A stretch of 64,000 bases of DNA from positions 133,561 through 197,560 of the forward strand of contig JBKBUF010000003.1 in the NCBI GenBank assembly GCA_046290815.1, written 5' to 3'. The notes beneath the pieces are model-generated. The model had not been told where the DNA came from. It saw nothing but the letters and a program-made list of their open reading frames with translations, and made no database searches. Positions 1 to 8,669 of this stretch are shown here, one piece after another (position 1 is the first letter of the stretch; each line of letters opens with the position of its first letter). Position numbers and translations under genes: made by a program. This DNA is from JBKBUF01 sp046290815. Its GTDB lineage: Bacteria; Bacteroidota; Bacteroidia; Cytophagales; Cytophagaceae.

Positions 1-1
1 A

Positions 2-277
2 ATAAACTTTAGGGGTCACAGCCAGGATTTACCAATTCGGGAGAAGTTATTTTTAGCCATGCATGATGACTTTCTTAAATCCAGGTCCATCAATACAAGT
101 AATTCTTTACAAGGTCGTGAGTTTATGGATAGTGAAAGTAAAATCCTTGATGTTGGGCTGATGACTCTACCATATAAATACTCACTGAACAAACCTTCTA
201 AAGCATACAGTTATCTGGAATATCCTGCAAACGTTTTCCTTAAAGGGGTACTTAATAATTTGAGAAGTTACAGGTAG
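2..277 (+). CDS. C-terminal end of an unidentified protein, cut by the window edge
   Basis: The reading frame is open from base 2 with no stop before the first ATG at 59, so the visible part (about 91 residues) is most likely the tail of a longer gene starting before the window. The visible sequence has mixed charge and no clear signal or membrane segment, and ends in LRSYR. I do not recognise the family. It converges with the Ldh-type oxidoreductase, leaving a 33 bp gap. If the upstream sequence lacks a continuing frame, the ATG at 59 would give a 72-residue protein, which seems less likely. Confidence 0.5.
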   Translation: MNFRGHSQDLPIREKLFLAMHDDFLKSRSINTSNSLQGREFMDSESKILDVGLMTLPYKYSLNKPSKAYSYLEYPANVFLKGVLNNLRSYR

Positions 278-310
278 TTTTTGGAGAATACTACAACCTG
301 ATTTTTGAAA

Positions 311-1396
311 CTATACGGACAATTTCTCCTCCGGAAACTCCACTTCCATTTTCACTCCCAGACTGAATAAATCTTTTACCACAGGAGCCAATAAAGGAAT
401 ACCTTTCTCCAGTCTTTCTTTTTCCATTTCTCTTTCCGGATCACCAGGTATCAATACAGATTCACCATCCATAGCTGCAGCATTTCGGAATCTGTCGATC
501 CAGTTATCCATATGATGTTTAAATTCTTCTTTGGGTCTCCATGCATCTATTCGCATCGCACCTAAGAAATGGCCTATGCCTTCACCTACAGGATTTTCAG
601 GTAAGGGAAGAAAACTTACGAATGGCGGAACCCATGGACCGTAATTAGCTCCCGAGAAGACTGCTGAAAAAATATCAACAATGGCACCCAAACAATAACC
701 TTTATGGCTTCCGTGTTCACGGTCTCCTCCCAGAGGAAGCAATGCCCCACCATCTTTTAATTCATGAGGATTTATGGATTGCTTACCTGTTTTATCCTGT
801 ATCCAGCCTGATGGTGCTTCCAGATTTTTCCTTTGTAAAATTTCCAGCTTACCGTTGGCGGCGGTGGTGGTGGCAAAGTCCGCAACAAAGGCAGGATTTT
901 TACCTGCAGGTATAGCCACTGCAATAGGATTGGTTCCTAATAATCTTTCCAGGGAATAGGTTGGGGCCACAAGAGGGCTGGCATTGGTCATTGCCATTCC
1001 GATCATATCCTTGTCCAGGCCCATCATGGCATGATAGCCTGCAATACCAAAGTGATTTGAATTTTTTACCGAAACCCAGCCTGTGCCTGCTTTTTCCGCT
1101 TTCTCCATTGCAATTTCCATGGCTTTTGGGGCAACTATCAGTCCTAGCCCGGCATCTCCGTCCACAACTGCTGTAGAAGGTGTTTCATGCACAATCCTGA
1201 TATTTGGTGTAGGATTAATTCTGTTAGCTTCCCAAAGTCTCACATAACCTGAAAGACGTGCAACACCATGAGAATCAACTCCTCTCAAATCGGCTGATAC
1301 CAAAACCGCGGCTGCGAGCGCAGCATCTTCTTTAGAACAGCCTATTTTTTGTAATATATTTTCTGTGAATTGAAGAAGGTCCCGGTAAGAATACAT
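311..1396 (-). CDS. Ldh-family malate/L-lactate dehydrogenase-type oxidoreductase
   Basis: 361 residues, the normal length for the type 2 malate/L-lactate dehydrogenase family. These cytosolic NAD(P)-dependent enzymes reduce 2-oxo acids and have a fold unrelated to classical LDH. Visible family motifs are DSHGV at 41-45, SNHFG at 113-117 with the presumed catalytic His115, LLGTNPIAVAIP in the middle, and GSHKGYCL at about 232-239. The gene is monocistronic, divergent from the MuiA-like gene, and shares a 124 bp AT-rich promoter region with it. The family also includes ureidoglycolate, sulfolactate and diketogulonate-type dehydrogenases. Nothing in the neighbourhood fixes the substrate, so a specific EC assignment is not justified. 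Confidence 0.9.
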   Translation of the reverse strand: MYSYRDLLQFTENILQKIGCSKEDAALAAAVLVSADLRGVDSHGVARLSGYVRLWEANRINPTPNIRIVHETPSTAVVDGDAGLGLIVAPKAMEIAMEKAEKAGTGWVSVKNSNHFGIAGYHAMMGLDKDMIGMAMTNASPLVAPTYSLERLLGTNPIAVAIPAGKNPAFVADFATTTAANGKLEILQRKNLEAPSGWIQDKTGKQSINPHELKDGGALLPLGGDREHGSHKGYCLGAIVDIFSAVFSGANYGPWVPPFVSFLPLPENPVGEGIGHFLGAMRIDAWRPKEEFKHHMDNWIDRFRNAAAMDGESVLIPGDPEREMEKERLEKGIPLLAPVVKDLFSLGVKMEVEFPEEKLSV

Positions 1397-1520
1397 TTCG
1401 AAATTTTTAATTCTATAAAAATACTAAATAATAGGGAAAATTTATTTCCGTTTAACATTTTAATGCTGATTAAATTTTTTCTCGAAAAAGAGATAAATTG
1501 CTTAACTCAATAATAAACTT

Positions 1521-3155
1521 ATGAATAGGAGAATATATTTTTTACTGGTACTTTTTTCTGCTTTTCAAATTAATCTTCATGCAGGAGATAAGAAATCAGT
1601 TAAAGCTGAAATTAAACAGGTAACTGTGTTTCTTAATAAAGCCCAGGTAAACAATCTTGTAAATACCTCTGTTGATGCGGGAGTAAATGAAATCATGATT
1701 GAAGGGTTGCCGTCTTTTATTGACAAAAACAGCATTCAGGTAAGTGGTAAGGGAGATTTTATCATTATGAATGTAAGATGGGAGCTCAATTATCTTTCTC
1801 CGCATAAAAAGCACAAAGAAATGTTAGTGGTTGAAGATTCTCTGGAGCATCTCAGAACCGAATCTGATAAAGTAAAAAATCTCATGGATATTCTGGGAAA
1901 AGAAGAGCAGATGATATTAGCAAATCAATCTATTAAAGGATCGGAAAAAAATCTGACTGCTGATGAGCTGGAAGAAATGGCAGATTTTTTCCGGGAAAGA
2001 TTGTTGGATATAAGAAATGAAATCGGTGTTAACAACAAGAAGTTTAAAAATCTACAGGACAGAATCAGACAGTACCAGCAACAGCTGGCTGAAGTTACGA
2101 AATTATACAATAGGGAAAGCGGAACCATTTACATTACAACTTCTGCTAAGGCAAGAACGAATGCTGTATTTGAAATACAGTATATTACAGGAAACGCAGG
2201 CTGGTCGCCTCTTTATGATCTTAGAGCTAAGGATACAAAGAGTCCGGTTCAGGTAAGCTATAAAGCTCAGGTTTATCAAAATACAGGGCTTAATTGGGAT
2301 AAAGTGAAACTTAAATTATCTACTGCTAATCCTACCTTGGGTGGTACTAAACCTGAATTGGCTACTCAGTATTTATATTTTTATAATCCTGTGGCCAGAG
2401 AAGCTAAGCCTGCGGCTAAATACAAAAAAATGGAAGCAACAGGAAGCGTGGAAAGATCTGCTTCTGCGCCAGATGAATTAATGGATTATAAGCTTGAAGA
2501 TAAAAGATCAGAAGTCTTATCCGATTACACCACTGTTACCCAAACCACTCTTGCTGCTGAGTTTGACATAGCGGTACCATATTCCATTCCTTCCGACGGC
2601 CAAGTGCAGTTGGTGGATATTCAAAATTATGATTTGCCTGCAAGCTATAGACATTACAGTGTTCCAAAGCTTGACCAGGATGCCTTCCTGGTTGCACAAG
2701 TGACGGGATGGGAAGAGCTTAATATGTTATCTGGTAATGCCAACATCTATTTTGAAGGTACCTATGTCGGAGAGTCTTTTATCGACATGGAAAATATTTC
2801 TGATACCTTGATATTTTCATTAGGTAGAGATAAAAAGGTAGTAGTTGAAAGAAAAAAAGTGAAAGATTTTTCCAGTAAGTCTTTTATCGGCACCAATAGA
2901 AAGGAAGAAAGTGCTTATGAAATTAACATCAGAAATACCGGTAAAACTCCGATTGTAATCAACTTAGAAGATCAGATTCCGGTATCCAGAGATAAGGAGA
3001 TAGAAGTTGAATTAACAGATTCAGGTGGAGCACTTTTCGATAAAACGACAGGAAAAATGACCTGGCAGATGACACTTAATGCAAGCGAAACAAGAAAAGT
3101 GGGTTTTAAATATTTTGTCAAATATCCCAAAAATAAGAGAGTGCAAGGTCTCTAA
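1521..3155 (+). CDS. Mucoidy inhibitor MuiA-like exported protein (DUF4140/DUF4139)
   Basis: 544 residues beginning with a signal peptide (hydrophobic stretch at about 6-20, cleavage probably near residue 22). The N-terminal third matches the DUF4140 pattern, opening with a VTVFLNKAQV-type strand. A charged, Gln-rich helical stretch at about 155-200 is probably coiled coil. The C-terminal half is beta-rich and contains the family hallmark of an aromatic Gly-Trp repeat near TGNAGWSPLYDLRA at about 221-234. Members act in the periplasm or at the cell surface, but their biochemical role is unknown; the name comes from a mucoidy phenotype. The gene is followed after 30 bp by the CPBP-like membrane protein and may be cotranscribed with it. 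Confidence 0.85.
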   Translation: MNRRIYFLLVLFSAFQINLHAGDKKSVKAEIKQVTVFLNKAQVNNLVNTSVDAGVNEIMIEGLPSFIDKNSIQVSGKGDFIIMNVRWELNYLSPHKKHKEMLVVEDSLEHLRTESDKVKNLMDILGKEEQMILANQSIKGSEKNLTADELEEMADFFRERLLDIRNEIGVNNKKFKNLQDRIRQYQQQLAEVTKLYNRESGTIYITTSAKARTNAVFEIQYITGNAGWSPLYDLRAKDTKSPVQVSYKAQVYQNTGLNWDKVKLKLSTANPTLGGTKPELATQYLYFYNPVAREAKPAAKYKKMEATGSVERSASAPDELMDYKLEDKRSEVLSDYTTVTQTTLAAEFDIAVPYSIPSDGQVQLVDIQNYDLPASYRHYSVPKLDQDAFLVAQVTGWEELNMLSGNANIYFEGTYVGESFIDMENISDTLIFSLGRDKKVVVERKKVKDFSSKSFIGTNRKEESAYEINIRNTGKTPIVINLEDQIPVSRDKEIEVELTDSGGALFDKTTGKMTWQMTLNASETRKVGFKYFVKYPKNKRVQGL

Positions 3156-3185
3156 AACCATAGGGAGTAATCTTCCTTATTATTT

Positions 3186-4115
3186 ATGAAAAACCATTTT
3201 TTGTATCTGAAAAGTCATTTCAGGGAAGATTTTCATTTATGGATATATTTATTTACAGGCCTGTATCTCGCAGCTGCGATTTTTTTTAATTATAACATCA
3301 TTAATCTTGAAAGTACCGTCATAAATAAGTATTACGGGCAAAACATCAGAATTGTATATTACTTCTTATTATATGCTGCAGGGTTTTATCCTGTTGTTTA
3401 TTTAAATTATTACTTCAGAAGCAAGCCATTTAAACTCGATAGAAAATTCTGGCTTTTCAGTTTGTCCGGATTGTTTATTATTTCTCTTGATGCAGGCTCA
3501 CATCACTTCAATGATCTGTACCTTTTTTTTCCGGAACAAATCAAATATTTTATTTTTAAGATTATAAGCAACGGAAGAAGCATTCTTACAGTGTTCCTTC
3601 CTTTGATCATTTTCAAATATTATTTCGATAAGAAGCCTAATGATTTTTATGGATTGAACCTTGATACAAAACATTTCTCTTCCTATTTTTTAATGCTTGG
3701 AATTATGGCGCCCTTGATTGTATGGGCTTCATTCCAGGATGATTTCAGAGAGGCCTATCCTGTTTATACCGATTATGGTGCCCACAATTTCCTGGAAATT
3801 CCTGAATGGATTAATATATTAATATTCGAGTTTTTCTATGGCATAGATTTCGTTTTCACAGAGCTGTTATTCCGCGGATATTTTGTAATTGGTATGGCAG
3901 CTGTACTGGGAAAGGATGCCATATTACCGATGGTAAGTACCTATGCATTTCTGCATTTTGGCAAACCTGCTGCGGAAACATTTGGTTCAATTGCCGGTGG
4001 ATATATATTGGGTGTTTTTGCTTTTTATTCCAGGAATATCTGGGGAGGAATTTTTATACATCTAGGAATTGCATGGCTTATGGAAGCTGCTGCATTTTTT
4101 ACCAGGAACTATTAA
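3186..4115 (+). CDS. CPBP-like intramembrane protein with an altered protease motif
   Basis: 309 residues with about eight hydrophobic segments. The C-terminal half resembles the CPBP (Rce1/Abi) intramembrane metalloprotease family. Motif 1 reads T225-E226-L-L-F-R230-G where the family normally has EExxxR. Motif 2 is FLHFG with His257. The third motif retains His292, but the position four residues later is Ala rather than the usual Asn. The first Glu of motif 1 is the water-activating residue in Rce1, so this copy may be inactive or an atypical subfamily. It lies 30 bp downstream of the MuiA-like gene and converges on ppx/gppA. The fold assignment is fairly sure; enzymatic activity is not. 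Confidence 0.75.
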   Translation: MKNHFLYLKSHFREDFHLWIYLFTGLYLAAAIFFNYNIINLESTVINKYYGQNIRIVYYFLLYAAGFYPVVYLNYYFRSKPFKLDRKFWLFSLSGLFIISLDAGSHHFNDLYLFFPEQIKYFIFKIISNGRSILTVFLPLIIFKYYFDKKPNDFYGLNLDTKHFSSYFLMLGIMAPLIVWASFQDDFREAYPVYTDYGAHNFLEIPEWINILIFEFFYGIDFVFTELLFRGYFVIGMAAVLGKDAILPMVSTYAFLHFGKPAAETFGSIAGGYILGVFAFYSRNIWGGIFIHLGIAWLMEAAAFFTRNY

Positions 4116-4134
4116 AGTCCACTTCAGGATTTTA

Positions 4135-5079
4135 CTACACAATTTTTCCGAATTTAAATACAGATTGTAATACTCCTTCTTTCAAAGCATAAGTTGATAC
4201 CCTTAGTTTTGGTATGCGGTAGGTTGAAATGATATAGTCAATCATCACACAGGCCACTACAATCATATCAACTCTTAATTCTATCATACCGGGGATTTTT
4301 AATCTTTCATCTCTGTTTTTTGATAAAAGATCATGGTAAATGAAATTGAATTCTTCAGGTGTGAGGGTATATTCTTTACCTGGAATCTCCGGTTGTTTGT
4401 GCCCTTTTTTTAGAAAGTCAATCTCAGCTAAAGTGTCAAATGTTCCGGAAGAGCCTACTAATGTATCCGGCTTAAATTTATTTACAGCCTTGGAAAGCTC
4501 GCCAAGCTTTTCCTCAAAGTAATTTTTGAGCTTAGATATTTCATCCTGTTTTATCGGATCGAAGGGTTTGAATCCGTCCAGTAATCTTTGTGCACCTATT
4601 TCAAAACTTTTTTTCCATAGAACTTCTGCCTTGTTGCAAATGATAAATTCGACGCTACCCCCTCCTATATCCATAATCATTGAGGTGTTTTTTCCCAGGT
4701 CTAAAGCAGATTTTACCCCTTCATAAATAAGTTGAGCCTCTTTATCACCTGAAATGATATCAATATGAATATTATATTCCTCTTTTATTTCTTCAACCAG
4801 CTGATCGCTATTCTGGGCATTTCTTAAAGCACTGGTTCCGGTAGCAAAGGTAGCAGTAACATCATACCTGTCAATCACTTTTTTGAAGTGTCCGATTGTA
4901 TCGATGGCTCTCTGATAGGCATCAGGTGCTATTACTCCTTTCGTTATACCTCCCTGTCCCAGTTTAACAGGTAATTTTTCTTTATATAAAATTTTGAATG
5001 AATTATCAGAATGTTCTGCAATGAGCAGGTGAAATGTATTAGTGCCCAGGTCCAGAACAGCGATTTTTTTATTGTCCAT
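4135..5079 (-). CDS. Ppx/GppA-family exopolyphosphatase / pppGpp phosphohydrolase
   Basis: The core starts MDNKKIAVLDLGTNTFHLLI, the phosphate-1 loop of the ASKHA fold. The DIGGGSVEF-type phosphate-2 loop follows in the middle, and VGSSGTFDTLAE is near residue 220 of the core. At about 314 residues this is the short, catalytic-core form, which hydrolyses polyphosphate and/or pppGpp in the cytoplasm. The frame can start upstream at 5154, adding 25 residues that are polar and not family-like. I prefer the ATG at 5079 because the core begins there and because a good promoter for the opposite-strand carboxylase gene starts exactly at 5154. The C-terminal ERLKIPGMIELRVDMIVVA is a family signature. 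It is divergent from the acyl-CoA carboxylase gene. Confidence 0.9.
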   Translation of the reverse strand: MDNKKIAVLDLGTNTFHLLIAEHSDNSFKILYKEKLPVKLGQGGITKGVIAPDAYQRAIDTIGHFKKVIDRYDVTATFATGTSALRNAQNSDQLVEEIKEEYNIHIDIISGDKEAQLIYEGVKSALDLGKNTSMIMDIGGGSVEFIICNKAEVLWKKSFEIGAQRLLDGFKPFDPIKQDEISKLKNYFEEKLGELSKAVNKFKPDTLVGSSGTFDTLAEIDFLKKGHKQPEIPGKEYTLTPEEFNFIYHDLLSKNRDERLKIPGMIELRVDMIVVACVMIDYIISTYRIPKLRVSTYALKEGVLQSVFKFGKIV

Positions 5080-5153
5080 ACGGCCGGCAAGATAATAAAA
5101 ATCTTTTGATTGAATGCTTTGCCCGGCTTCTTCCCGCAGATTAGAACTCCCCA

Positions 5154-5184
5154 TTTGTAATTAATAAGTAATGTTCTATCTTTA
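5154..5184 (+). promoter_or_regulatory. Bacteroidota-type promoter for the acyl-CoA carboxylase gene
   Basis: TTTG at 5154-5157, a 19 bp spacer, then TATCTTTA at 5177-5184. This matches the Bacteroidota sigma-A consensus TTTG-N19-TAnnTTTG at every position but one. The carboxylase ATG lies 47 bp beyond the -7 box. Confidence 0.5.
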
Positions 5185-5190
5185 ACCTTG

Positions 5191-5209
5191 TTAAACTTAA
5201 AAAGTTTAA
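5191..5209. promoter_or_regulatory. 8+8 bp perfect palindrome at the predicted transcription start
   Basis: TTAAACTT (5191-5198), a 3 bp spacer, then AAGTTTAA (5202-5209). The dyad begins 6 bp after the -7 box, where transcription should start. It could be an operator for a dimeric repressor or a 5' leader hairpin. No candidate regulator is adjacent. Confidence 0.4.
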
Positions 5210-5231
5210 AATCTATTATAAGCGCAAGCCG

Positions 5232-6782
5232 ATGAAGACTAAAAACGAAAAATTTGAAGAGCTGGAAAAGAAGAACCAACAGGCATTGTTGGGTGGTGGG
5301 GCAGCACGTAATGAGGCACAACATAAAAAAGGAAAACTTACAGCCAGAGAACGGATAGGTTTGCTGATGGATCCGGGGTCCTTTGAAGAAACCGGGAAAT
5401 TTGTGACCCATCGATCAAAAGATTTTGGTCTGGAGAATGAAGTGTATCTGGGAGATGGTGTTATCACTGGTTTCGGTACGGTGAATGGCAGGCTGGTCTA
5501 TGTCTTTTCTCAGGACTTTACCGTTTTTGGCGGTTCACTTAGCGAAGCACATGCAGAAAAAGTATGCAAGATAATGGATCTTGCTATGAAAAATGGTGCA
5601 CCTGTTATAGGGCTTAATGACTCCGGAGGAGCAAGGATCCAGGAAGGGGTGGTGTCATTGGGTGGCTATGCAGATATATTTTACAGGAATACTTTAGCTT
5701 CCGGTGTAGTTCCTCAGATTAGCGCTGTTATGGGACCTTGTGCAGGAGGAGCAGTATACTCTCCTGCAATAACAGATTTTATTCTGATGGTGGAAAATAC
5801 TTCGTATATGTTTGTGACCGGGCCAAACGTAGTTAAAACTGTAACACATGAAAATGTAACTTCTGAAGAACTGGGTGGAGCATCTGCTCATAGCACCAAA
5901 AGCGGTGTTACCCATTTTGCTTGTGCCAATGAAGTAGAATGTATCAACCACATTAAAAAATTACTTTCATATATACCACAGAACTGTGAGGAATTGCCTC
6001 CTGCAACCGAGTATGATGGCAAAGAGGAAATCAGGACAGGATTAAACGATATTATTCCTGATAACCCGAATCAGCCTTATGACATGCGTGATGTGGTTGC
6101 AGGAATAGTGGATGAGGATTCTTTTTTTGAAGTTCATAAGAATTTTGCTGAAAATATTGTTGTAGGTTTTGCCAGACTTGCAGGAAGAAGCATAGGTATA
6201 GTAGGAAATCAGCCTGCTGTACTTGCAGGAGTATTGGACATACATTCCAGCACCAAAGCTGCAAGGTTTGTCCGGTTTTGTGATTGCTTCAATATTCCTC
6301 TATTGGTTTTAGAAGATGTTCCTGGATTTTTACCCGGAACAAATCAGGAGTGGAATGGTATAATAAGCAATGGGGCGAAACTGCTTTATGCATTTTGTGA
6401 AGCGACGGTGCCAAGAATCACCGTGATCACCAGAAAAGCTTATGGAGGGGCCTATGACGTTATGAATTCCAAACATATTGGTGCTGATCTGAACTATGCA
6501 TGGCCAACAGCTGAGATAGCGGTAATGGGAGCCAAAGGTGCTGCTGAAATTATTTTTAAAAGAGAAATTGAAGCAGCTGTCGATAAAGAAGGAAAACTGA
6601 AAGAAAAAATTGATGAGTATACTGAGAAATTTGCCAACCCCTATCTGGCTGCTTCAAGAGGGTATATCGACGAAGTGATAAAACCGGAGGAAACCAGAAA
6701 GAAACTTATCTCAGGTTTTAAAATGCTTGAAAATAAAGTGGCGGTGTTGCCAAAAAAGAAACATGGGAATATTCCTTTGTAA
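5232..6782 (+). CDS. Acyl-CoA carboxylase carboxyltransferase (beta) subunit, propionyl-CoA type
   Basis: 516 residues, the usual length for PccB/MmdA-like subunits. This is the biotin-dependent carboxyltransferase that moves CO2 from carboxybiotin to propionyl-CoA or a related acyl-CoA. Visible features are the KLTARERI entry motif near residue 36, the N-domain oxyanion loop at GPCAGGAVYSPA (about 168-179), SGGARIQEGV near 131, and the C-domain loop RKAYGGAYDVM near 400. Neither the biotin carboxylase nor the biotin carrier gene is in the window, so they must be encoded elsewhere or the protein serves a decarboxylase complex. The sppA-bioBFDA array in the same window would supply the cofactor. 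It has its own promoter with a palindrome at the start site. Confidence 0.92.
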   Translation: MKTKNEKFEELEKKNQQALLGGGAARNEAQHKKGKLTARERIGLLMDPGSFEETGKFVTHRSKDFGLENEVYLGDGVITGFGTVNGRLVYVFSQDFTVFGGSLSEAHAEKVCKIMDLAMKNGAPVIGLNDSGGARIQEGVVSLGGYADIFYRNTLASGVVPQISAVMGPCAGGAVYSPAITDFILMVENTSYMFVTGPNVVKTVTHENVTSEELGGASAHSTKSGVTHFACANEVECINHIKKLLSYIPQNCEELPPATEYDGKEEIRTGLNDIIPDNPNQPYDMRDVVAGIVDEDSFFEVHKNFAENIVVGFARLAGRSIGIVGNQPAVLAGVLDIHSSTKAARFVRFCDCFNIPLLVLEDVPGFLPGTNQEWNGIISNGAKLLYAFCEATVPRITVITRKAYGGAYDVMNSKHIGADLNYAWPTAEIAVMGAKGAAEIIFKREIEAAVDKEGKLKEKIDEYTEKFANPYLAASRGYIDEVIKPEETRKKLISGFKMLENKVAVLPKKKHGNIPL

Positions 6783-6814
6783 AATTCTAAATTCGAAGCT
6801 CAAAATTCGAATTA

Positions 6815-6856
6815 AACTTTAAACTTTCAACTTTGAACTTTAAACTTTCAACTTAT
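6815..6856. repeat. Six tandem AACTTTN heptads ending 2 bp before a start codon
   Basis: Units start at 6815, 6822, 6829, 6836, 6843 and 6850. Five read AACTTT plus a variable base and the last reads AACTTAT. The gap upstream (6783-6814) contains related AAATTCGA words. The array occupies the whole leader of the M42 peptidase gene, whose ATG is at 6859. Confidence 0.8.
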
Positions 6857-6858
6857 AC

Positions 6859-7929
6859 ATGAACGAGAATAGCCTTAAATTTTTAGAGAGTTATATAAAC
6901 AACGCATCACCTACAGGATTCGAGTGGTCAGGACAAAGGTTATGGCTGGATTATTTGCGTCCGTATATTCATGAATACTTTACAGATACTTATGGTACTG
7001 CGGTGGGAGTAATCAATCCGGGTAAGGAATATAAGGTAGTGATAGAGGCACACGCAGATGAAATATCATGGTTTGTAAATTACATTACCAAAGAAGGTTA
7101 TATATATTTAAGAAAGAATGGCGGCTCTGACCATATGATTGCACCTTCGAAGCGAGTTAACATACACACGGCAAAAGGAATCGTAAAAGGCATTTTTGGT
7201 TGGCCTGCTATACATGTAAGAGACAATGATAAGGAAAGCGCACCCAATATGAAAAATATATTTCTGGACCTGGGCTGTAGTTCGAAAGATGAAGTAGAAG
7301 AACTAGGTGTGCATGTGGGTTGTGTAGCTACTTTTGAAGATGAATTCATGGTTTTGAATGATAAATTTTTTGTTGGGAGAGCTATAGATAATCGTATCGG
7401 TGGTTTTATGATTGCGGAGGTTGCAAGAAGGATGCATGAAAATAATATTCAATTACCATACTCTCTTTATATAGTCAACGCTGTTCAGGAAGAGATAGGC
7501 CTCAGAGGTGCTGAAATGATTGCACACCGGATTAAACCGGATGTGGCTATAATTACCGATGTATGCCATGATACCCAGTCGCCGGCATACAACAAAATTC
7601 AAAGCGGAGATTTATCATGCAATAAAGGTCCGGTGCTTACTTATGGTCCTGCAGTGCAGAACAATTTATTGAGCATGATCATTGATGTAGCAAAGAATAA
7701 AAATATTCCTTTCCAGAGGGCCTCAGCATACCGTGCTACAGGTACGGATACAGATGCTTTTGCATATTCTAATGCAGGGGTATGTTCTGCTTTAATTTCT
7801 TTGCCTTTAAGGTATATGCATACAACAGTTGAAATGGTTTCCAGAGAAGACGTAGAGAATGTAATTAATCTGATGTATGAATTTTTAGTGCAGCTTCCGG
7901 GTGGACATGATTTCAGATACATTAAATAG
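6859..7929 (+). CDS. M42-family metallo-aminopeptidase
   Basis: 356 residues, normal for the M42 family of dinuclear-metal, usually dodecameric cytosolic aminopeptidases that trim peptides. Candidate metal and catalytic residues are His65 (EAHADE, with Asp67), Asp177 (GRAIDNRIGG), Glu211/Glu212 (QEEIGLRGA), Asp234 (TDVCHD) and His321 (RYMHTT). All are present, so it should be active. Substrate preference (glutamyl, leucyl or lysyl) cannot be read from sequence. The leader is entirely a heptad tandem repeat, which could influence translation if copy number varies. It follows the carboxylase by 76 bp with no visible terminator. Confidence 0.93.
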   Translation: MNENSLKFLESYINNASPTGFEWSGQRLWLDYLRPYIHEYFTDTYGTAVGVINPGKEYKVVIEAHADEISWFVNYITKEGYIYLRKNGGSDHMIAPSKRVNIHTAKGIVKGIFGWPAIHVRDNDKESAPNMKNIFLDLGCSSKDEVEELGVHVGCVATFEDEFMVLNDKFFVGRAIDNRIGGFMIAEVARRMHENNIQLPYSLYIVNAVQEEIGLRGAEMIAHRIKPDVAIITDVCHDTQSPAYNKIQSGDLSCNKGPVLTYGPAVQNNLLSMIIDVAKNKNIPFQRASAYRATGTDTDAFAYSNAGVCSALISLPLRYMHTTVEMVSREDVENVINLMYEFLVQLPGGHDFRYIK

Positions 7930-7944
7930 AAATGAGAAAAACGA

Positions 7945-8013
7945 AACTCTAAACTTTAAAAGGAACAAATTGGATTTTTCATTTTCGTATTTCGTATTTC
8001 GTATTTCGAATTT
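7945..8013. repeat. Degenerate 7 bp periodic repeats (AACTCTA/AACTTTA and CGTATTT)
   Basis: Two heptad blocks lie in one gap. AACTCTA-AACTTTA begins at 7945. Three perfect CGTATTT units (7986-8006) are followed by CGAATTT. The word GAAACTCTAAAC here recurs exactly at 41390-41401 in the aro operon gap. Confidence 0.7.
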
Positions 8014-8021
8014 TCAAACAT

Positions 8022-8597
8022 ATGAATACTAAGATAACAAAGTTTATGGTGTTTGTATTGCTTTTGCTCCTGGCGCCTGTTATAGCAGGCACTTACGGTG
8101 CTTTGCATGATCAGTTCACATTTACTATTTCCCCTGAATTTTTTACTAAATACCGGTTCATCAATGTTTTCGGAGATCAAAGCAGTAAATGGCAGGAACC
8201 GGGATATCAGAGACTGGGTGCAGCGATAGTAGGCTGGAAGTACAGCTGGAAACTTGGACTTCTTGCAGGAGTAGTTTTATCTTTCACCGGACTTATTCAT
8301 TCGAATGCAGGAAGAATGCTTTCCAATACACTGCAATCATATTTTATCGCTCTTATAGTTTCGTTTCTTGTTGGTGTGATAGGACTTGCCACCGGAATAT
8401 TTACTTCTCTTGATGCTAATATGGTCAATATACCTGAAGGTGTTGAAAATGTAAGTGCATTTAAAGCTGTTGAAACTATGCACAATTTCAGCTATATGGG
8501 TGGGATCATTGGCATGCTATCAGGTATTTGGTTACAAATACATAAAAGAAAAAAGCAGGAACATTTACTTAGTAAGGAACACCAACCGGGAGAATAG
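8022..8597 (+). CDS. Small multi-pass membrane protein of unknown function
   Basis: 191 residues with about four hydrophobic segments (near 9-28, 78-96, 104-127 and 155-172) and a basic, polar C-terminus rich in Lys and His. A 45-residue loop after the first segment contains DQFTFTISPEFFTKYRF, suggesting an extracytoplasmic region. I do not recognise a characterised family. It follows the M42 peptidase across a repeat-filled 92 bp gap and converges on the efflux operon. Nothing in the context gives a function. Confidence 0.75.
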   Translation: MNTKITKFMVFVLLLLLAPVIAGTYGALHDQFTFTISPEFFTKYRFINVFGDQSSKWQEPGYQRLGAAIVGWKYSWKLGLLAGVVLSFTGLIHSNAGRMLSNTLQSYFIALIVSFLVGVIGLATGIFTSLDANMVNIPEGVENVSAFKAVETMHNFSYMGGIIGMLSGIWLQIHKRKKQEHLLSKEHQPGE

Positions 8598-8603
8598 AAA
8601 AGA

Positions 8604-8643
8604 AGAGGAGATTGCTCTCCTCCTCAAGGGAGTTTTCGTCCCT
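8604..8643. terminator. Two adjacent small hairpins between convergent genes
   Basis: A 7 bp stem with a TTGC loop (8605-8622) is followed by AGGGA/TCCCT (8627-8643, 7-base loop). There is no long T-run, so this is only a weak bidirectional terminator candidate between the small membrane protein and the efflux pump gene. Confidence 0.35.
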
Positions 8644-8669
8644 GTAACACACACTTAAAAAATAAGATT

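Noticed and set aside
4944..5411. 155-residue minus-strand ORF spanning the ppx start and the carboxylase start
   Set aside because: It overlaps two well-supported genes and their promoter, and its sequence shows no known family or signal.
6815..6856. CRISPR-like array
   Set aside because: Units are 7 bp with no spacers and no cas genes. It is a simple tandem repeat.
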